A DNA stretch of 64,000 nt from Apium graveolens. Its lineage: Eukaryota > Streptophyta > Magnoliopsida > Apiales > Apiaceae. The stretch covers positions 99,561,261-99,625,260 of the forward strand of contig NC_133653.1 of the NCBI RefSeq assembly GCF_009905375.1, read 5' to 3'. Numbering within the stretch: position 1 is the stretch's first letter; each line of letters begins with the position of its first letter. The position numbers and the translations under genes are program-made. Positions 1-10,380 of the stretch are shown piece after piece. The notes under the pieces were generated by a model, which did no database searches, was not told the DNA's origin, and was given only the letters and a program-made list of their open reading frames with translations.

Positions 1-420
1 TTCATCTGCTTTAGCATCAAACTTTCCATGCTGCTCAGTTTGATTCCTTAGAAAGTAGCATTTACAACCAAATATATGAAGAAAGTTCAGTGTTGGCTTC
101 CTGTTCTTGAATAATTGATAAGGAGTCATGCATTTTGATTGACTGACCAAAGAGATATTTAGAGTGTAGCATGCAGTATTTACAACTTCTGTCCAAAAGT
201 AAGTTGGTAACTTTGATTCTTTCAGCATTGTCCTTGCAGCTTCAATAAAAGATCTATTCTTTTTTTCCACCACTCCATTTTGTTGTGGAGTCCTTGCTGT
301 TGAAAATACATGCATGATCCCATTTTATTCACAAAATAAACTCATTGCAGAATTCTTGAACTCGGTTCCATTGTCACTCTTGATTCTTCTAACTTTGAGA
401 TAAAGATGACTATTGACTTG
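1..420 (-). pseudogene. Copia C1 integrase core, distal part (continues at 12668)
   Basis: The reverse strand reads through the second half of a Ty1/copia integrase core: DNGTEFKN (second catalytic Asp), then [12 protein letters not shown] with the catalytic Glu, then the conserved block around [14 protein letters not shown] and FGCKCYFLRN residues. One in-frame TAA falls at 325-327. The fragment is cut at 420 by the insertion of element S, and its upstream coding half resumes at 12668. The related copy C2 runs without interruption across the same site near 35560-35580, which proves the split. The part beyond base 1 (linker, reverse transcriptase, RNase H, 3' LTR) is outside the window. It is a relic, not an active gene. 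Confidence 0.9.
416..420. repeat. Target-site duplication of element S, left copy (ACTTG)
   Basis: ACTTG directly precedes the TG of the 5' LTR and is repeated at 12663-12667 directly after the CA of the 3' LTR. The uninterrupted homologous site in C2 carries a single copy of the equivalent sequence. Confidence 0.95.
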
Positions 421-1775
421 TGAAAGGCATATGTCATAGCCTACTCGTTTATTCGAGTATTTAACTCAACTCAAATAAGAATGTAATAAGTAAATAGTGG
501 ATCAATCATCAGAGAGATCTCACAAAGTAACATATGTCAAAGATCAAAGAAACATTGTTCATCTGCAGACTTGAAGATTCACTGGAAGAAGTTCAAGAAT
601 TTGATCATGCCTCAGTGATGAAAATCAAGATCGTGGATTTAATCAAGTGACAGAGATCTCGTCAAGGTATCATTTATTACAAGGATTCAATCAGAACAAC
701 AAAGTCAAGACATGAAGAAACGTCACAAAAGTTAGTCACTCATGAACCAGACAGTACATCGAGTGTCAGCATTGAAGTGGCGGAATTGATTCATAAGTCT
801 CAGTGACTTTCAGAAGATTGTCAGAAGAATGGATGCTGCTCAGCGTTAGTATTAATTCTCTATTAATTAATTAAGTCATATAATTTAATTAAGAAAATAA
901 ATTATATCTGCAAAGATTAATTTATTGATTAATTGAATTAAATTGATTAATTAATTTAGAATTAATATTAAGGATTTATAGAATTTTAATTGATTAAAAT
1001 CTGTTTTAATTCTAAAAAGACAACTGATTGTACTAGTATGACAATCGGTATGACAATTGATAGTCATACCGAAAGTCATGCTAATTCAGTTGATTGTCTT
1101 GATAGAATTATTATTTAGATTAAAATCACTTATTAATTCAGTAAGACAATTTCATTTGTACTACTATGACAATCGGTATGACAATCAATAGTCATACCGA
1201 AAGTCTTGCTAGATCATTTTTAATTGTCTTGCTAGTTGTAAACATTGTCCTACCGAAAGTCTCACTAGCTTAAATGATTGTCATTCCAATTCATTTTTCG
1301 GCTGTGTTGTTTAATAAGAAGCAGAAGACAAGTTCATTCATCATCAATCAAACAGATCACAATATACAAGAACAAAAAGAAAAAGCAGCAGACAAATATT
1401 ACATCTCATCTGCAACTTCAAGATTAATTTCTAGATTGTAAAGTTAAAGCCAATCAACTAGAAATACTTATCTTGTTCTTGTGTATCTATCTAGCGGATT
1501 AAAATCCCTAGAACTTAATCTCAAATCGCATTTAGCATTTGATCTTTTAATTACAAAAATAGAAAAAGTTCATGTCGAATTTATTCTAGATTTGTAATAA
1601 TTGATTTGAGATTAATCCCTTGTAACCGATACCGTAGTTGTAACACCTTTCAAGTTTAATAAAAGTTTTATTTAACTTGAATTTTGTTTCACAATTTTAT
1701 TCCGCATTTTATTCGACTAAACGGTATTGTTTGCATTCAACCCCCCCCCTTCTACAAACAAATTGGGACCTAACA
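421..1775 (+). repeat. 5' LTR of element S
   Basis: 1355 bp, starts TGAAAGGCATATG and ends GGGACCTAACA, so it has TG...CA ends. It holds the inverted-repeat cluster at 1045-1280, a weak TATA-like TTTAATAAG at 1310-1318, and a run of nine C shortly before the end. The 3' LTR is nearly identical; the differences I see are G/A near 827, T/C near 979, C/T near 1451, C/T near 1755 and one C in the C-run. Confidence 0.95.
1045..1280 (+). promoter_or_regulatory. Inverted-repeat cluster in U3 of element S LTR
   Basis: Two near-identical stem-loops, 1045-1072 and 1173-1200, each have arms TCGGTATGAC and GTCATACCGA around an eight-base loop. Further GTCTTGCTAG, GACAATC and CTACCGAAAGTC half-sites follow up to about 1280. 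They lie just upstream of the TATA-like sequence at 1310. The same words recur in the pol-to-accessory spacer at 6794-7130. A regulatory role (U3 enhancer or protein-binding sites) is inference from position and symmetry. Confidence 0.6.
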
Positions 1776-1777
1776 AT

Positions 1778-1790
1778 TGGTATCAGAGCC
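1778..1790 (+). other. Primer binding site of element S
   Basis: TGGTATCAGAGCC, two bases after the 5' LTR end, is the standard complement to the 3' end of plant initiator tRNA-Met used to start minus-strand synthesis in most plant Copia elements. Confidence 0.93.
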
Positions 1791-1873
1791 TTCTGATTAA
1801 CGTACAAATCAAGATCCTAGACTTTTGTGTTTCTTTCACTTCTTGAATTTTTTATTCACTCAAAAAATTCATA

Positions 1874-2995
1874 ATGACTACACAAAAAGTTGGAACCGTT
1901 AAAATTCCACTTTTCGATAAAGAAAATTATGTTATGTGGAAGAAGAAGATGCTACTGTTTTTACAGGTTGCTAATCCCAAATATTTGCAAGTGTTGAAGA
2001 AGGGTCCAAAAATTCCTATAGTTATGGAACCAGAGGTAATAGAAAATGATGTGGTGATCACCAAAGCGAGAACTTATGTGAAGGATCCTGAGGACTTCTC
2101 TCCTGCTGAAATAGAAGAAGCTTCCCTGGATGCTAGCCTTCAATTAATCTTAGTAGATTCCCTTAATCCCCTGATGAATAGACATGTGATGAATTGTAAA
2201 GATTCCAAACATATCTGGGAAACTATTGAGATTATTAATGAAGGCACAGAGGAAGTTAGGGAAAACAAACTAGAAATCCTAACCTCTGAATATGAATATT
2301 TCAAATCAAATCCAGGAGAAGGAATCACTGAAGTGTTTGAGAGGTACAATGCATTGATCAACAACCTGAACATTAATGGTAAATACTATTCCATCAGGGA
2401 GGTCAACAAAAAGTTCCTTTTAACACTGCCAACTCATCTCGAACATAGAATCACTGCCATAAGAGAAGCAAGAGATCTGAGTGAGATTTCTTTGGAAAGG
2501 CTCTATGGTGTGTTAAAGACTTATGAGTTGGAGCAGATTCAGCAGAAGGAAGTTTACGGGAAAGGAAGAGTGGTCAGCACGTCTACTGCTCTAGTAGCTG
2601 ATGAACAACAACAACAACCACAATATCAACAACAATCTCAACAGTCAGAAAGAATGGTACAGTCTTCCAAGGTTGAAGATAATGTGATAGTAGCAGAATT
2701 TGATTCTCCTACTACAAATCAATCAGGAGATGATTATTATTCCTTGGAAGAACTGGAGCAATTGGAGGATGAGTCAATGGCCCTAATTGTCAAGAGATTC
2801 TCAAATGTCAGATTCAAAAGGAATCCCAAGTTCAAGTACAAGTCCAACTACAACAGATTCCAGAAAGGTGGATCTTCATCCTCTAACACCAGCAGTGGTG
2901 GGTATAAAACAGGGATGGTTGATCGAAGCACCATTCGATGCTTCAACTGTAATGAGTTGGAACACTTTGCCACAGAATGCAGGAAGCCAAAATAA
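1874..2995 (+). CDS. gag: Gag polyprotein of element S
   Basis: 373 codons from the first ATG after the primer site. Residues 1-25 carry the Copia gag opening with FDKENYVMWKKKM. The middle (about 60-220) is the helical UBN2/DUF4219-type capsid region. A Gln-rich stretch follows at about 240-265, and the C-terminus has one CCHC zinc knuckle (CFNCNELEHFATEC) for RNA binding. Gag should form the cytoplasmic virus-like particle. The frame ends in TAA three residues after the knuckle, yet the same frame stays open beyond it into pol (next codons GCT AGG). The older relatives C1 and C3 read sense codons there. So this is either a recent CAA-to-TAA change or a leaky stop that sets the Gag:Pol ratio; sequence alone cannot decide. 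Confidence 0.92.
   Translation: MTTQKVGTVKIPLFDKENYVMWKKKMLLFLQVANPKYLQVLKKGPKIPIVMEPEVIENDVVITKARTYVKDPEDFSPAEIEEASLDASLQLILVDSLNPLMNRHVMNCKDSKHIWETIEIINEGTEEVRENKLEILTSEYEYFKSNPGEGITEVFERYNALINNLNINGKYYSIREVNKKFLLTLPTHLEHRITAIREARDLSEISLERLYGVLKTYELEQIQQKEVYGKGRVVSTSTALVADEQQQQPQYQQQSQQSERMVQSSKVEDNVIVAEFDSPTTNQSGDDYYSLEELEQLEDESMALIVKRFSNVRFKRNPKFKYKSNYNRFQKGGSSSSNTSSGGYKTGMVDRSTIRCFNCNELEHFATECRKPK
2993..2995 (+). other. Single in-frame TAA separating gag from pol
   Basis: The gag frame (codons from 1874) and the pol frame (ATG at 3116) are the same frame. The 40 codons from 2996 to 3115 are open and read as the usual gag-protease linker with [11 protein letters not shown]. The TAA is therefore the only interruption of a frame of about 1506 codons. 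Confidence 0.9.
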
Positions 2996-3115
2996 GCTAG
3001 GAAGAACTCTTACGATTCTAATCAGAAGAGTAAATCTGAAAGGGCGTACCTGGCAAAGGGAAGAAGCTGGGATGATACTGACAGTGAAGATGAAGAAGTT
3101 GGGAATCTTGCTCTC

Positions 3116-6100
3116 ATGGCTAGTAATGCAAGCACCTCATCGTCAAGAAAAGAGGGCATTAAACAGGTACAACCGGTAGTGTGGATTCTTGACAGCGGAT
3201 CGTCAAGACATATGACCGGAGATAGAGCCCTGCTATCAAATGTGATTGAGAAAGCTGGCCCAGTGGTTACCTTTGGAGAAAACAGCAAAGGTTTAACGGA
3301 GGGATATGGCTGTTTGCAAGCTGGAAATGTTATCATTGAAAATGTATATGTTGTGCAAGGACTTGAACACAATCTGCTTAGCATTAGTCAGTTCTGTGAC
3401 AACGGCTACAATGTTTTATTCGACAAGCTGAAGTGTCAGATTCTGCACAAGAAAAGTGAAAAACCCTCCTTAATGGGAATCCGGAAAAGAAATCTGTTCG
3501 TAGCTGACATGAACTCTGGAAGCAATCTTGAAGTCAATTGTTTCTATGCAAAGGCATCGTCAGATGAGAGTTGGCTATGGCACAAGAGACTTTCCCATCT
3601 CAATTTCAAAACAATGAATTCTCTTATCAAAAGAGAATTGGTAAGAGGTCTGCCTCAGCTGGAATTCTCTCCAGAAGGACTATGTGAGGCTTTCCAGAAA
3701 GGAAAGTCAAAGAAAGCAAGTCACAAAGGCACTGACACATCTTCCATAACTGGTATTCTGCAATTATTGCACATGGATTTATTTGGTCCAGTTAATATCC
3801 TTTCTATGTCAAAGAAGTGTTACTGTCTTGTGATAGTTGATGACTATTCCAAGTATACGTGGGTTTTATTTCTTCACTCTAAGGATGAAACACCACAAGT
3901 TGTGATTGATCATATCAAGATGATTGAGTTAGATTCTAACGTCCCGGTTAGAGCAATAAGGTCAGATAATGGGACAGAATTCAAGAATACACTTCTCAAT
4001 GGATTCTGTACAGACAAAGGGATTACCAGACAATTTTCAGCTCCTAGAACCCCTCAGCAAAATGGAGTGGTAGAAAGGAAGAATCGTACATTGATTGAAG
4101 CTGCAAGAACGATGTTAAATGAATCAGGTCTTCCAATGTACTTTTGGGCTGAAGCTGTCAATACTGCATGTTATACTCAGAATCGAACTCTAATCAACAA
4201 AGACTTCATGAAAACTCCTTATGAGATTTTGAATGAACAGAAACCTTCTATCAAATACTTTCATGTATTTGGTGCCAGATGCTTCGTGCTCAAGGATGGA
4301 GATGATCGTCATGGTAAGTTCGAGGCAAAGGCATATGAGGGTATTTTTGTTGGATATGGAAGAAGATCATATAGAGTGTATATCATTGATCAACACAAAG
4401 TAACTGAAAGTGTCAATGTTACATTTGATGACACTAAACTCCCTAGTATCCAAACTGAAGATCCTTCTGAGAAACTGAAGTTTGATGATACGTCAGATTC
4501 AGAATCAGAACATGGTCAAGAACCTGAGGTTGTTGCTGGTGAAGAACCTGTTAATCCTGATGATACTCAAGGTAATAGTGATGGAAACTTTGGCAACAAT
4601 GGAGATACCACTGCTACTGACGGAGAATCTTCAAGTCAACATGGCAACAACTCAGGGGGAGATGCTGAAGGATCATCTAGTAGGACACAACATCACAATG
4701 AATTTCAAGGCGAATCATCAAGATCACATCTTCCAAGACAGACAGTCTGGAATAAAGCTCACCCTTTTGAGTTGATTATTGGTGATCCAGATGTTAGAGT
4801 CAGAACTAGACGTGCTACTCAAAATGAGTGTCTGTTCTCAGGATTTCTTTCTGAGATGGAACCTAAGAAAATTGAAGAAGCACTGTCTGATCCAGATTGG
4901 GTGATTGCTATGCAAGATGAACTCAATCAGTTTGAAAGTCAACAAGTCTGGAAACTGGTACCTAGGCCTGTACACAAGAAAGCTGTTGGTACTAGGTGGG
5001 TATTTAGGAATAAACTAGATGAAGATGGTGTGGTTACAAGAAAGAAGGCAAGACTGGTAGCTAAAGGGTATTCTCAAGCTGAAGGTATTGATTATGATGA
5101 AACCTATGCTCCAGTGGCTAGACTTGAGGCCATCAGGATATTTCTGGCATTCGCAGCATTTTCAAACTTTAAAGTTTATCAAATGGATGTCAAGAGCGCC
5201 TTTCTGAATGGAAAGCTGGATGAAGAGGTATATGTAGAGCAACCTCCTGGTTTTGAAGATCCAGATCATTTGGATTTTGTCTTCTTTCTTTTCAAGGCTA
5301 TCTATGGGCTAAAACAGTCTCCAAGAAAATGGTATGACACTCTCTCTGAATTTCTTATTGAAAATAGCTTTATTAGAGGTGTCATAGACAAAACTCTCTT
5401 TTCTAAAAAACATAAGAATGATACTATATTAGTCCAAGTCTATGTGGATGATATAATATTTGGGTCTACTAATGATAATCTCTGTAAGAGATTTGCTAAG
5501 TTAATGCACAGCAAGTTTGAAATGAGCATGATGGGAGAGCTGAAGTTCTTTCTTGGATTACAAGTAAATCAAAGGTTAGATGGAACATTTATTTGTCAAT
5601 CCAAGTATCTCAAAGAACTCCTCAAAAAGTACAATCTAGAGGATTCTGCATCAGCAAGGACTCCATCAACTACAGCTGTCAAGCTTGGACCATGTGAAAA
5701 CTCCATTAAGGTAGATGTCACAAGCTACAGAGGTATGATTGGCTCGTTACTCTATCTTACTGCAAGTAGACCAGATATTATGTATGCTACATGCTTATGT
5801 GCAAGGTTCCAAGCGGATCCTAGAGATATTCATCTCGTTGCTGTTAAACGAATCTTAAGATATCTTAAGGGAACACCAAATCTAGGTATTTGGTACCCTA
5901 AAGAATCTGGTTTTAACCTTGTTGGATATACAGATTCAGATTACGCAGGAAGTGTTGTTGATAGGAAAAGCACCTCAGGAAGTTGTCAATTCCTAGGAAG
6001 CAGGCTAGTCTCATGGTACAGCAAGAAACAACAAACAGTTTCCAACTCAACGGCCGAGGCTGAATATATTGCTGTTGGAAGCTGCTGTGCTCAGATCTTG

Positions 6101-6391
6101 TGGATTAGGAACCAACTACGAGACTATGGCTCTGTATTGAACAAGATTCCTATTTTATGTGACAATACAAGTGCAATAGCCATCACCAACAACCCTGTGC
6201 AGCACTCGAGGACAACGCACATTGACATCAGGTATCATTTTATTAGAGAGCACATCATGAATGGTAATGTTGAACTATTTTTTGTTCCAACAGAAGAACA
6301 AATAGCAGATATTTTCACTAAACCACTTGACGAATCCACATTTACTAGATTAGTTGGTAAATTGGGCATGTTGAATAGTTTTAGTGATTAA
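3116..6391 (+). CDS. pol: Pol polyprotein of element S (protease, integrase, reverse transcriptase, RNase H)
   Basis: 1091 codons from the first ATG; the open frame really begins at 2996, so this ATG may be internal. Domains in Copia order: aspartic protease with [14 protein letters not shown] (Asp26-Ser-Gly); pre-integrase zinc region with His pair in [12 protein letters not shown] but CEAF where relatives have CEAC (Phe193 for Cys); integrase core with D221, D284 and E320, spaced exactly D-x62-D-x35-E; acidic Ser/Asn-rich linker at about 450-560; reverse transcriptase with YVDD at 776-779; RNase H with YTDSDYAG at 938-945 and later CDNTSAIAI. It copies the RNA into DNA and inserts it. The frame is unbroken over 3.2 kb. 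The lost zinc cysteine may disable integration. Confidence 0.95.
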   Translation: MASNASTSSSRKEGIKQVQPVVWILDSGSSRHMTGDRALLSNVIEKAGPVVTFGENSKGLTEGYGCLQAGNVIIENVYVVQGLEHNLLSISQFCDNGYNVLFDKLKCQILHKKSEKPSLMGIRKRNLFVADMNSGSNLEVNCFYAKASSDESWLWHKRLSHLNFKTMNSLIKRELVRGLPQLEFSPEGLCEAFQKGKSKKASHKGTDTSSITGILQLLHMDLFGPVNILSMSKKCYCLVIVDDYSKYTWVLFLHSKDETPQVVIDHIKMIELDSNVPVRAIRSDNGTEFKNTLLNGFCTDKGITRQFSAPRTPQQNGVVERKNRTLIEAARTMLNESGLPMYFWAEAVNTACYTQNRTLINKDFMKTPYEILNEQKPSIKYFHVFGARCFVLKDGDDRHGKFEAKAYEGIFVGYGRRSYRVYIIDQHKVTESVNVTFDDTKLPSIQTEDPSEKLKFDDTSDSESEHGQEPEVVAGEEPVNPDDTQGNSDGNFGNNGDTTATDGESSSQHGNNSGGDAEGSSSRTQHHNEFQGESSRSHLPRQTVWNKAHPFELIIGDPDVRVRTRRATQNECLFSGFLSEMEPKKIEEALSDPDWVIAMQDELNQFESQQVWKLVPRPVHKKAVGTRWVFRNKLDEDGVVTRKKARLVAKGYSQAEGIDYDETYAPVARLEAIRIFLAFAAFSNFKVYQMDVKSAFLNGKLDEEVYVEQPPGFEDPDHLDFVFFLFKAIYGLKQSPRKWYDTLSEFLIENSFIRGVIDKTLFSKKHKNDTILVQVYVDDIIFGSTNDNLCKRFAKLMHSKFEMSMMGELKFFLGLQVNQRLDGTFICQSKYLKELLKKYNLEDSASARTPSTTAVKLGPCENSIKVDVTSYRGMIGSLLYLTASRPDIMYATCLCARFQADPRDIHLVAVKRILRYLKGTPNLGIWYPKESGFNLVGYTDSDYAGSVVDRKSTSGSCQFLGSRLVSWYSKKQQTVSNSTAEAEYIAVGSCCAQILWIRNQLRDYGSVLNKIPILCDNTSAIAITNNPVQHSRTTHIDIRYHFIREHIMNGNVELFFVPTEEQIADIFTKPLDESTFTRLVGKLGMLNSFSD

Positions 6392-6793
6392 CTTAGTTAA
6401 TATCTGGAATCTGTTCTTGAATGAATTTACAAATGAATTTATCATAAATAAAAAATTCATTTGCAAATTTATTTTATCATTTTTATCATATCTCTTGCTT
6501 ATTTCTATGTAATATATGTTATCTTATCTATTTTTATTCTCCCTACTTGTTAATTTAAAATACCTCAGAATATTTTATTTCCTCTAAAAATATTTTTCTA
6601 TGAATTTTATTTGCTAAAATTCAATAGAAATCTATTTTTGGAATAAAAATAATAAATTCTGATATATTGTCTTTGTTTCTGTAAAAATTTTAAGTTTTTT
6701 TATTTTCAGTTTTACTATTTTATAATATAGTTTCAGTACATATATAAGTCTGTTCCTTTTATTTTATTTTGTTTTCTACTACAATGACAATCG

Positions 6794-7130
6794 GCAAGAC
6801 AATTGAATTGTCTTGCTGAAAATCATTTCAGTACTTATATATATATACTTATTTTCATATTAATTCTGTGTGAAATCCTTTTTATTTCCAGAATGACAAT
6901 CGGCAAGACAATTGAAATTGTCTTGCTGAAAGTCATTTGCGAATATAATTGTCATTTCAGTGTTTTTCAGTATAGTTTTATACTGGCAAGACAATCATAT
7001 AGTTTTATACTGGCAAGACAATCGGTATGACTATTGATTGTCTTGCCAGTTATAAACATTATATATATCTATTTTATTTTATTTTGCCTGGTATGACAAT
7101 CGGTATGACAATCCCGGATTGTCATACCAG
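6794..7130 (+). promoter_or_regulatory. Four inverted repeats upstream of the internal TATA box
   Basis: Repeat 1 (6794-6816) has arms GCAAGACAATT and AATTGTCTTGC one base apart; repeat 2 (6903-6926) has the same arms two bases apart. Repeat 3 has 14-base arms CTGGCAAGACAATC (7010-7023) and GATTGTCTTGCCAG (7036-7049). Repeat 4 has 14-base arms CTGGTATGACAATC (7088-7101) and GATTGTCATACCAG (7117-7130). All arms pair perfectly. Repeats 3 and 4 differ at two stem positions, both with the matching change in the other arm. An extra left arm lies near 6983-6996. The core GGTATGACAAT/GGCAAGACAAT is shared with the LTR. Confidence 0.75.
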
Positions 7131-7134
7131 CTGT

Positions 7135-7143
7135 TATATAAAG
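7135..7143 (+). promoter_or_regulatory. TATA box of putative internal promoter
   Basis: TATATAAAG begins five bases after the last inverted repeat and about 520 bases before the accessory ATG. A CT-rich tract begins about 60-70 bases downstream, as is common around plant transcript starts. Function is inferred. Confidence 0.55.
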
Positions 7144-7662
7144 GCGTTTGTTGTTTCTTTTTTAAACCATTTCAACATATCAGTTCATTTCAAAAAAAAA
7201 AAAACGAACAGTTTTTTTCTCTCTTAATTTTCTCTCTTCTCTCTCTTCGAACCAAACCAACAATCTGTTCTTTCCTTGCTCGAGTTTTTACTCAGCTTAC
7301 TAATTCATCACTTTGTGATATATACATACAAGTATATATATACAGAGGTGCTGTTGAATTTTTTATTAAAAAAAATTATTATAAAAAACGCAAAAACAAA
7401 TAAAAATCAGTTTGCCCCTTCAAATTCAACTTGTGTTTGTTGATTTTGAACCTTTTATTTTTTTAATTTCAATTTCTGATTTGTGTCTTTTGGTTTGTCA
7501 AAACTGTGTTTGTGAGTTAGGAATTTTAACGAGATACATTTCTGTCTAAATTTTTCGATTATAATTAATTTAATTCGAATTATTAAATTAATTTAATTAA
7601 TTCGAATTTTCTTAATATTATTCTTAAAATTCTGAAAAGCGTGTGTCTTATTATTATTTTAA

Positions 7663-10380
7663 ATGGCTCTCAATTTCCAAATTATCGCGCATAATCAGGT
7701 TGGTTATTTTAATCCGGAAAAATGTGATGTTGAAAAATTTAAGCCATGGATTAGATTTTTAAATGACCATTCGATTGTTAGCTCTGCTATTAAATCAAAT
7801 GTGATGTTAAACGTCGATCTACTTAGACTGATTTGCACAACTTCTACTGTGGCCGATGATTCAAAATCTTTTTCATTCACCGTCGCAAACACACGGTATG
7901 TAGTTGATGAAACAGTCGTCAATCGTGCGTTAAATTTTCCACTAGACAATTTCTGTAATTTACCCTCTGAAAATGATATCACAAATTTTTTCAATGCTAT
8001 TCACTATCAGGGGGTGATCAATTTAACCAAACTTTCTAAATCAAATTTGGTGTCTGAATGGGATATTTTCTTCGATACACTTTCTAAAGTGTTTGCCAAC
8101 TGCACAAAATCCAATTTTTATAACATCACTTCCACTCTGCAGTATATTGCTCTTGCGGTTGTTTTCAATCAAAGGATCAATTTTGGCAAACTACTTTTTC
8201 CCATTCTCTTGAGACGTCTAACTTCTGCTTTACGTGATCATTCTACAAATCGTAGGGTATCATGTTACTATGCTCGTTTTCTCATGCTTATAGCAGATCA
8301 TCTACTCACCCCTGAACATAAAGCCCTTTTTGCTAACTCTGCGGTAACCGAACCCCCTCCAGTTAGCAAAAAGATTTACACTCGCCAAGACACAACCTTC
8401 AAATTTATGCAAGTTCCAGTACTTGTATCTGCTTTCATGGCCAATTATATTCCCTTACCTATTTTCAATCTTCCCGGCCATGAACAGCAACCTCAACCTC
8501 CAGTGGTTCAAGCCACCCAGGCTCTTCCATTACAGGTAGTAATTCCTCACTCTCACTCTCTTCCTACTTCTGTTGACAGACCCCCAGTGGTTGATAGGGC
8601 TGACCATGAAGTTGTAGAACCACAGCTTCAATCCCAGGTCATAGAGCCAAACACAGAGTCTCATTCTATCTCAACCTCTCCCCCACTATCTAAAATGTTA
8701 CCCAGGAGATTACTAGGAAGTAGTACATTGTTAAATATGAGTGAACCCTCAGCTCTGCCTCCTCCTAAGAAAAGAAGAACATATTCTGAGGCATCTGAAA
8801 GCCCATCCTTGTCCTCCCAACAGGACATGGACTTTGAAATGGCCAATGAACAGTTACTAGATGCATTCTCTCAACAGGATGCATCTATTGAAATTCGCCA
8901 TAGGGCCATGGCATCTTGTACTGAGTCAAGCACAATTCCATTACTCACAATGGAACCATACACTTCCCCAGATCATACTCAGGACACACAGCGAGGAGTG
9001 CACGTAGAGTCGGTTACAGTGCCTGCCATAGTTACGGCAGTAGAGCAGTCACATGCTTCAGAGGGAAAATCTGACTCTCCGCCATCTTTAATAGAGTCAT
9101 TTTCTCCCCTCCCAGATCCAACACCTCTGGCTCCCTTATGGGATTCTCCACTCGCAGATTTATCTGGAGAAAGTGGAGGGCAACTCGGTCAATCTATCCC
9201 TGAAGCAATTCAGACATCTATTCCAAAAGATTTGATAGGTTTGACTGAGGATCGGGACTCGCGAATTCCCATTGCACCACCACTGACCTCTCTTGAAGAG
9301 GCTAGGGTGATTTTTAATGCAGGTACAGAAGAACAGCAACTGGAAGACTCCTCACGAGCAATTATATTGAGAGAAACACATGCACGTGAGATGAGTGAAC
9401 CAAACACGAGTGAAATTCAGGTGAGAGCACACACAGACACTGATACTGTAAACCTGTTAGCTCAGATTGCTGCCCTAAAAGAAGAACTTGCTAAAAGCCA
9501 AGCTGAAGCTCAAGCATTCAAAGCACAAGTGGTTGAACGGTCTTCTTCTTCCACCTCTGTCAACAATCAGCTTGCAATCATAAGGAATGACATCTCAGAT
9601 CTAAAGACCACTGTAATACCAAAGCTCAATTCGATTCAGGACACTCCAACTTTATCAGCTGATGACATATCCAACTTCTGCTCTCTACACACAAGAATGA
9701 CTACTCTTGAAGACCTCGTTGAGATGAATCATTCACTGGACTCCTCAAGATTTCTAAAGATAGAGACGGGCATGGAACATCTCAATGAAGGGATGAAGCA
9801 CCTATATTACATGATCAAGAATTCTCATTGCCCTAATGAAGAACAAAGAGCTTATTTTGAAGGACCGTCTGGTGGAGGATCAGGCTCTGGAGGTGATAGA
9901 GGTTCCAAAGGAAAGTCAGTAGAGGATCCCTCAACTAAGGGGGAGAAGAAAGGGAGCAGTGCCAAAGGGAAGGAAAAAGATACCTCTGCTGGAGATAAAG
10001 GAAAGGCTGATGATGTCTACTACAGTGGAGAACAGGATGACTTTGATATTTTTGACATTCCCACTGAACCAGTTCAGGAAGATAAAGATGGGTTATTTGA
10101 AGCTGAAGAGGAAAGTGATTTTGAAGATTGGGAAGAGGAAGATACAGTGGATCCTATGTTTGAGAAAGAATTTCAGAAAGAGCAGTCAGAAATGAAAAGA
10201 AAAGAAGCTGAACTCAAGAAGGTCTCTCAGATCATTGACAGGAGGAAAGACATACAAAGAACAGAAACTCTTCAAAAGCAACGTCTTCATGACATTAAGG
10301 CTCAAGAAAGGAGAAGAGATGTCAGACTAAAGATTGGTGAAAAATGGGATGAAGCTAGGAGAGTACTCGATATGCCTTAG
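7663..10380 (+). CDS. Accessory protein of element S, main frame (905 residues, unknown family)
   Basis: I do not recognise a family. Residues 1-260 look globular (FNPEKCDVEKFKPWIRFLND near the start). Residues 265-520 are Pro/Ser/Gln-rich and probably disordered, with a basic nuclear-signal-like PPPKKRR at 366-372. Residues 597-625 form a likely coiled coil (LLAQIAALKEELAKSQAEA). A Gly/Ser/Lys-rich segment sits at about 745-780, a strongly acidic segment at 785-840, then a charged helix to the end. No signal peptide or clear membrane segment is visible, which argues against calling it an envelope although it occupies the place of the env-like ORF of Sireviruses. It ends at a TAG followed by 221 more open codons in the same frame. 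2.7 kb without other breaks shows recent selection. Confidence 0.85.
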   Translation: MALNFQIIAHNQVGYFNPEKCDVEKFKPWIRFLNDHSIVSSAIKSNVMLNVDLLRLICTTSTVADDSKSFSFTVANTRYVVDETVVNRALNFPLDNFCNLPSENDITNFFNAIHYQGVINLTKLSKSNLVSEWDIFFDTLSKVFANCTKSNFYNITSTLQYIALAVVFNQRINFGKLLFPILLRRLTSALRDHSTNRRVSCYYARFLMLIADHLLTPEHKALFANSAVTEPPPVSKKIYTRQDTTFKFMQVPVLVSAFMANYIPLPIFNLPGHEQQPQPPVVQATQALPLQVVIPHSHSLPTSVDRPPVVDRADHEVVEPQLQSQVIEPNTESHSISTSPPLSKMLPRRLLGSSTLLNMSEPSALPPPKKRRTYSEASESPSLSSQQDMDFEMANEQLLDAFSQQDASIEIRHRAMASCTESSTIPLLTMEPYTSPDHTQDTQRGVHVESVTVPAIVTAVEQSHASEGKSDSPPSLIESFSPLPDPTPLAPLWDSPLADLSGESGGQLGQSIPEAIQTSIPKDLIGLTEDRDSRIPIAPPLTSLEEARVIFNAGTEEQQLEDSSRAIILRETHAREMSEPNTSEIQVRAHTDTDTVNLLAQIAALKEELAKSQAEAQAFKAQVVERSSSSTSVNNQLAIIRNDISDLKTTVIPKLNSIQDTPTLSADDISNFCSLHTRMTTLEDLVEMNHSLDSSRFLKIETGMEHLNEGMKHLYYMIKNSHCPNEEQRAYFEGPSGGGSGSGGDRGSKGKSVEDPSTKGEKKGSSAKGKEKDTSAGDKGKADDVYYSGEQDDFDIFDIPTEPVQEDKDGLFEAEEESDFEDWEEEDTVDPMFEKEFQKEQSEMKRKEAELKKVSQIIDRRKDIQRTETLQKQRLHDIKAQERRRDVRLKIGEKWDEARRVLDMP

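Larger units (their letters stand above)
6392..7662 (+). other. Pol-to-accessory-ORF spacer of element S
   Basis: 1271 bp, AT-rich, with no coding frame I believe. The first 390 bases are T/A-rich with nothing distinct. Then come four inverted repeats (6794-7130), a good TATA box (7135-7143), a CT-rich stretch resembling a plant transcript leader (about 7204-7250), and a further AT-rich leader up to the ATG at 7663. The layout reads as an internal promoter and 5' leader for the accessory frame. Confidence 0.7.

Noticed and set aside
6794..7130. CRISPR-like array from regular palindromes
   Set aside because: The spacing is irregular, there are no spacers of even length, and the context is a plant LTR retrotransposon.
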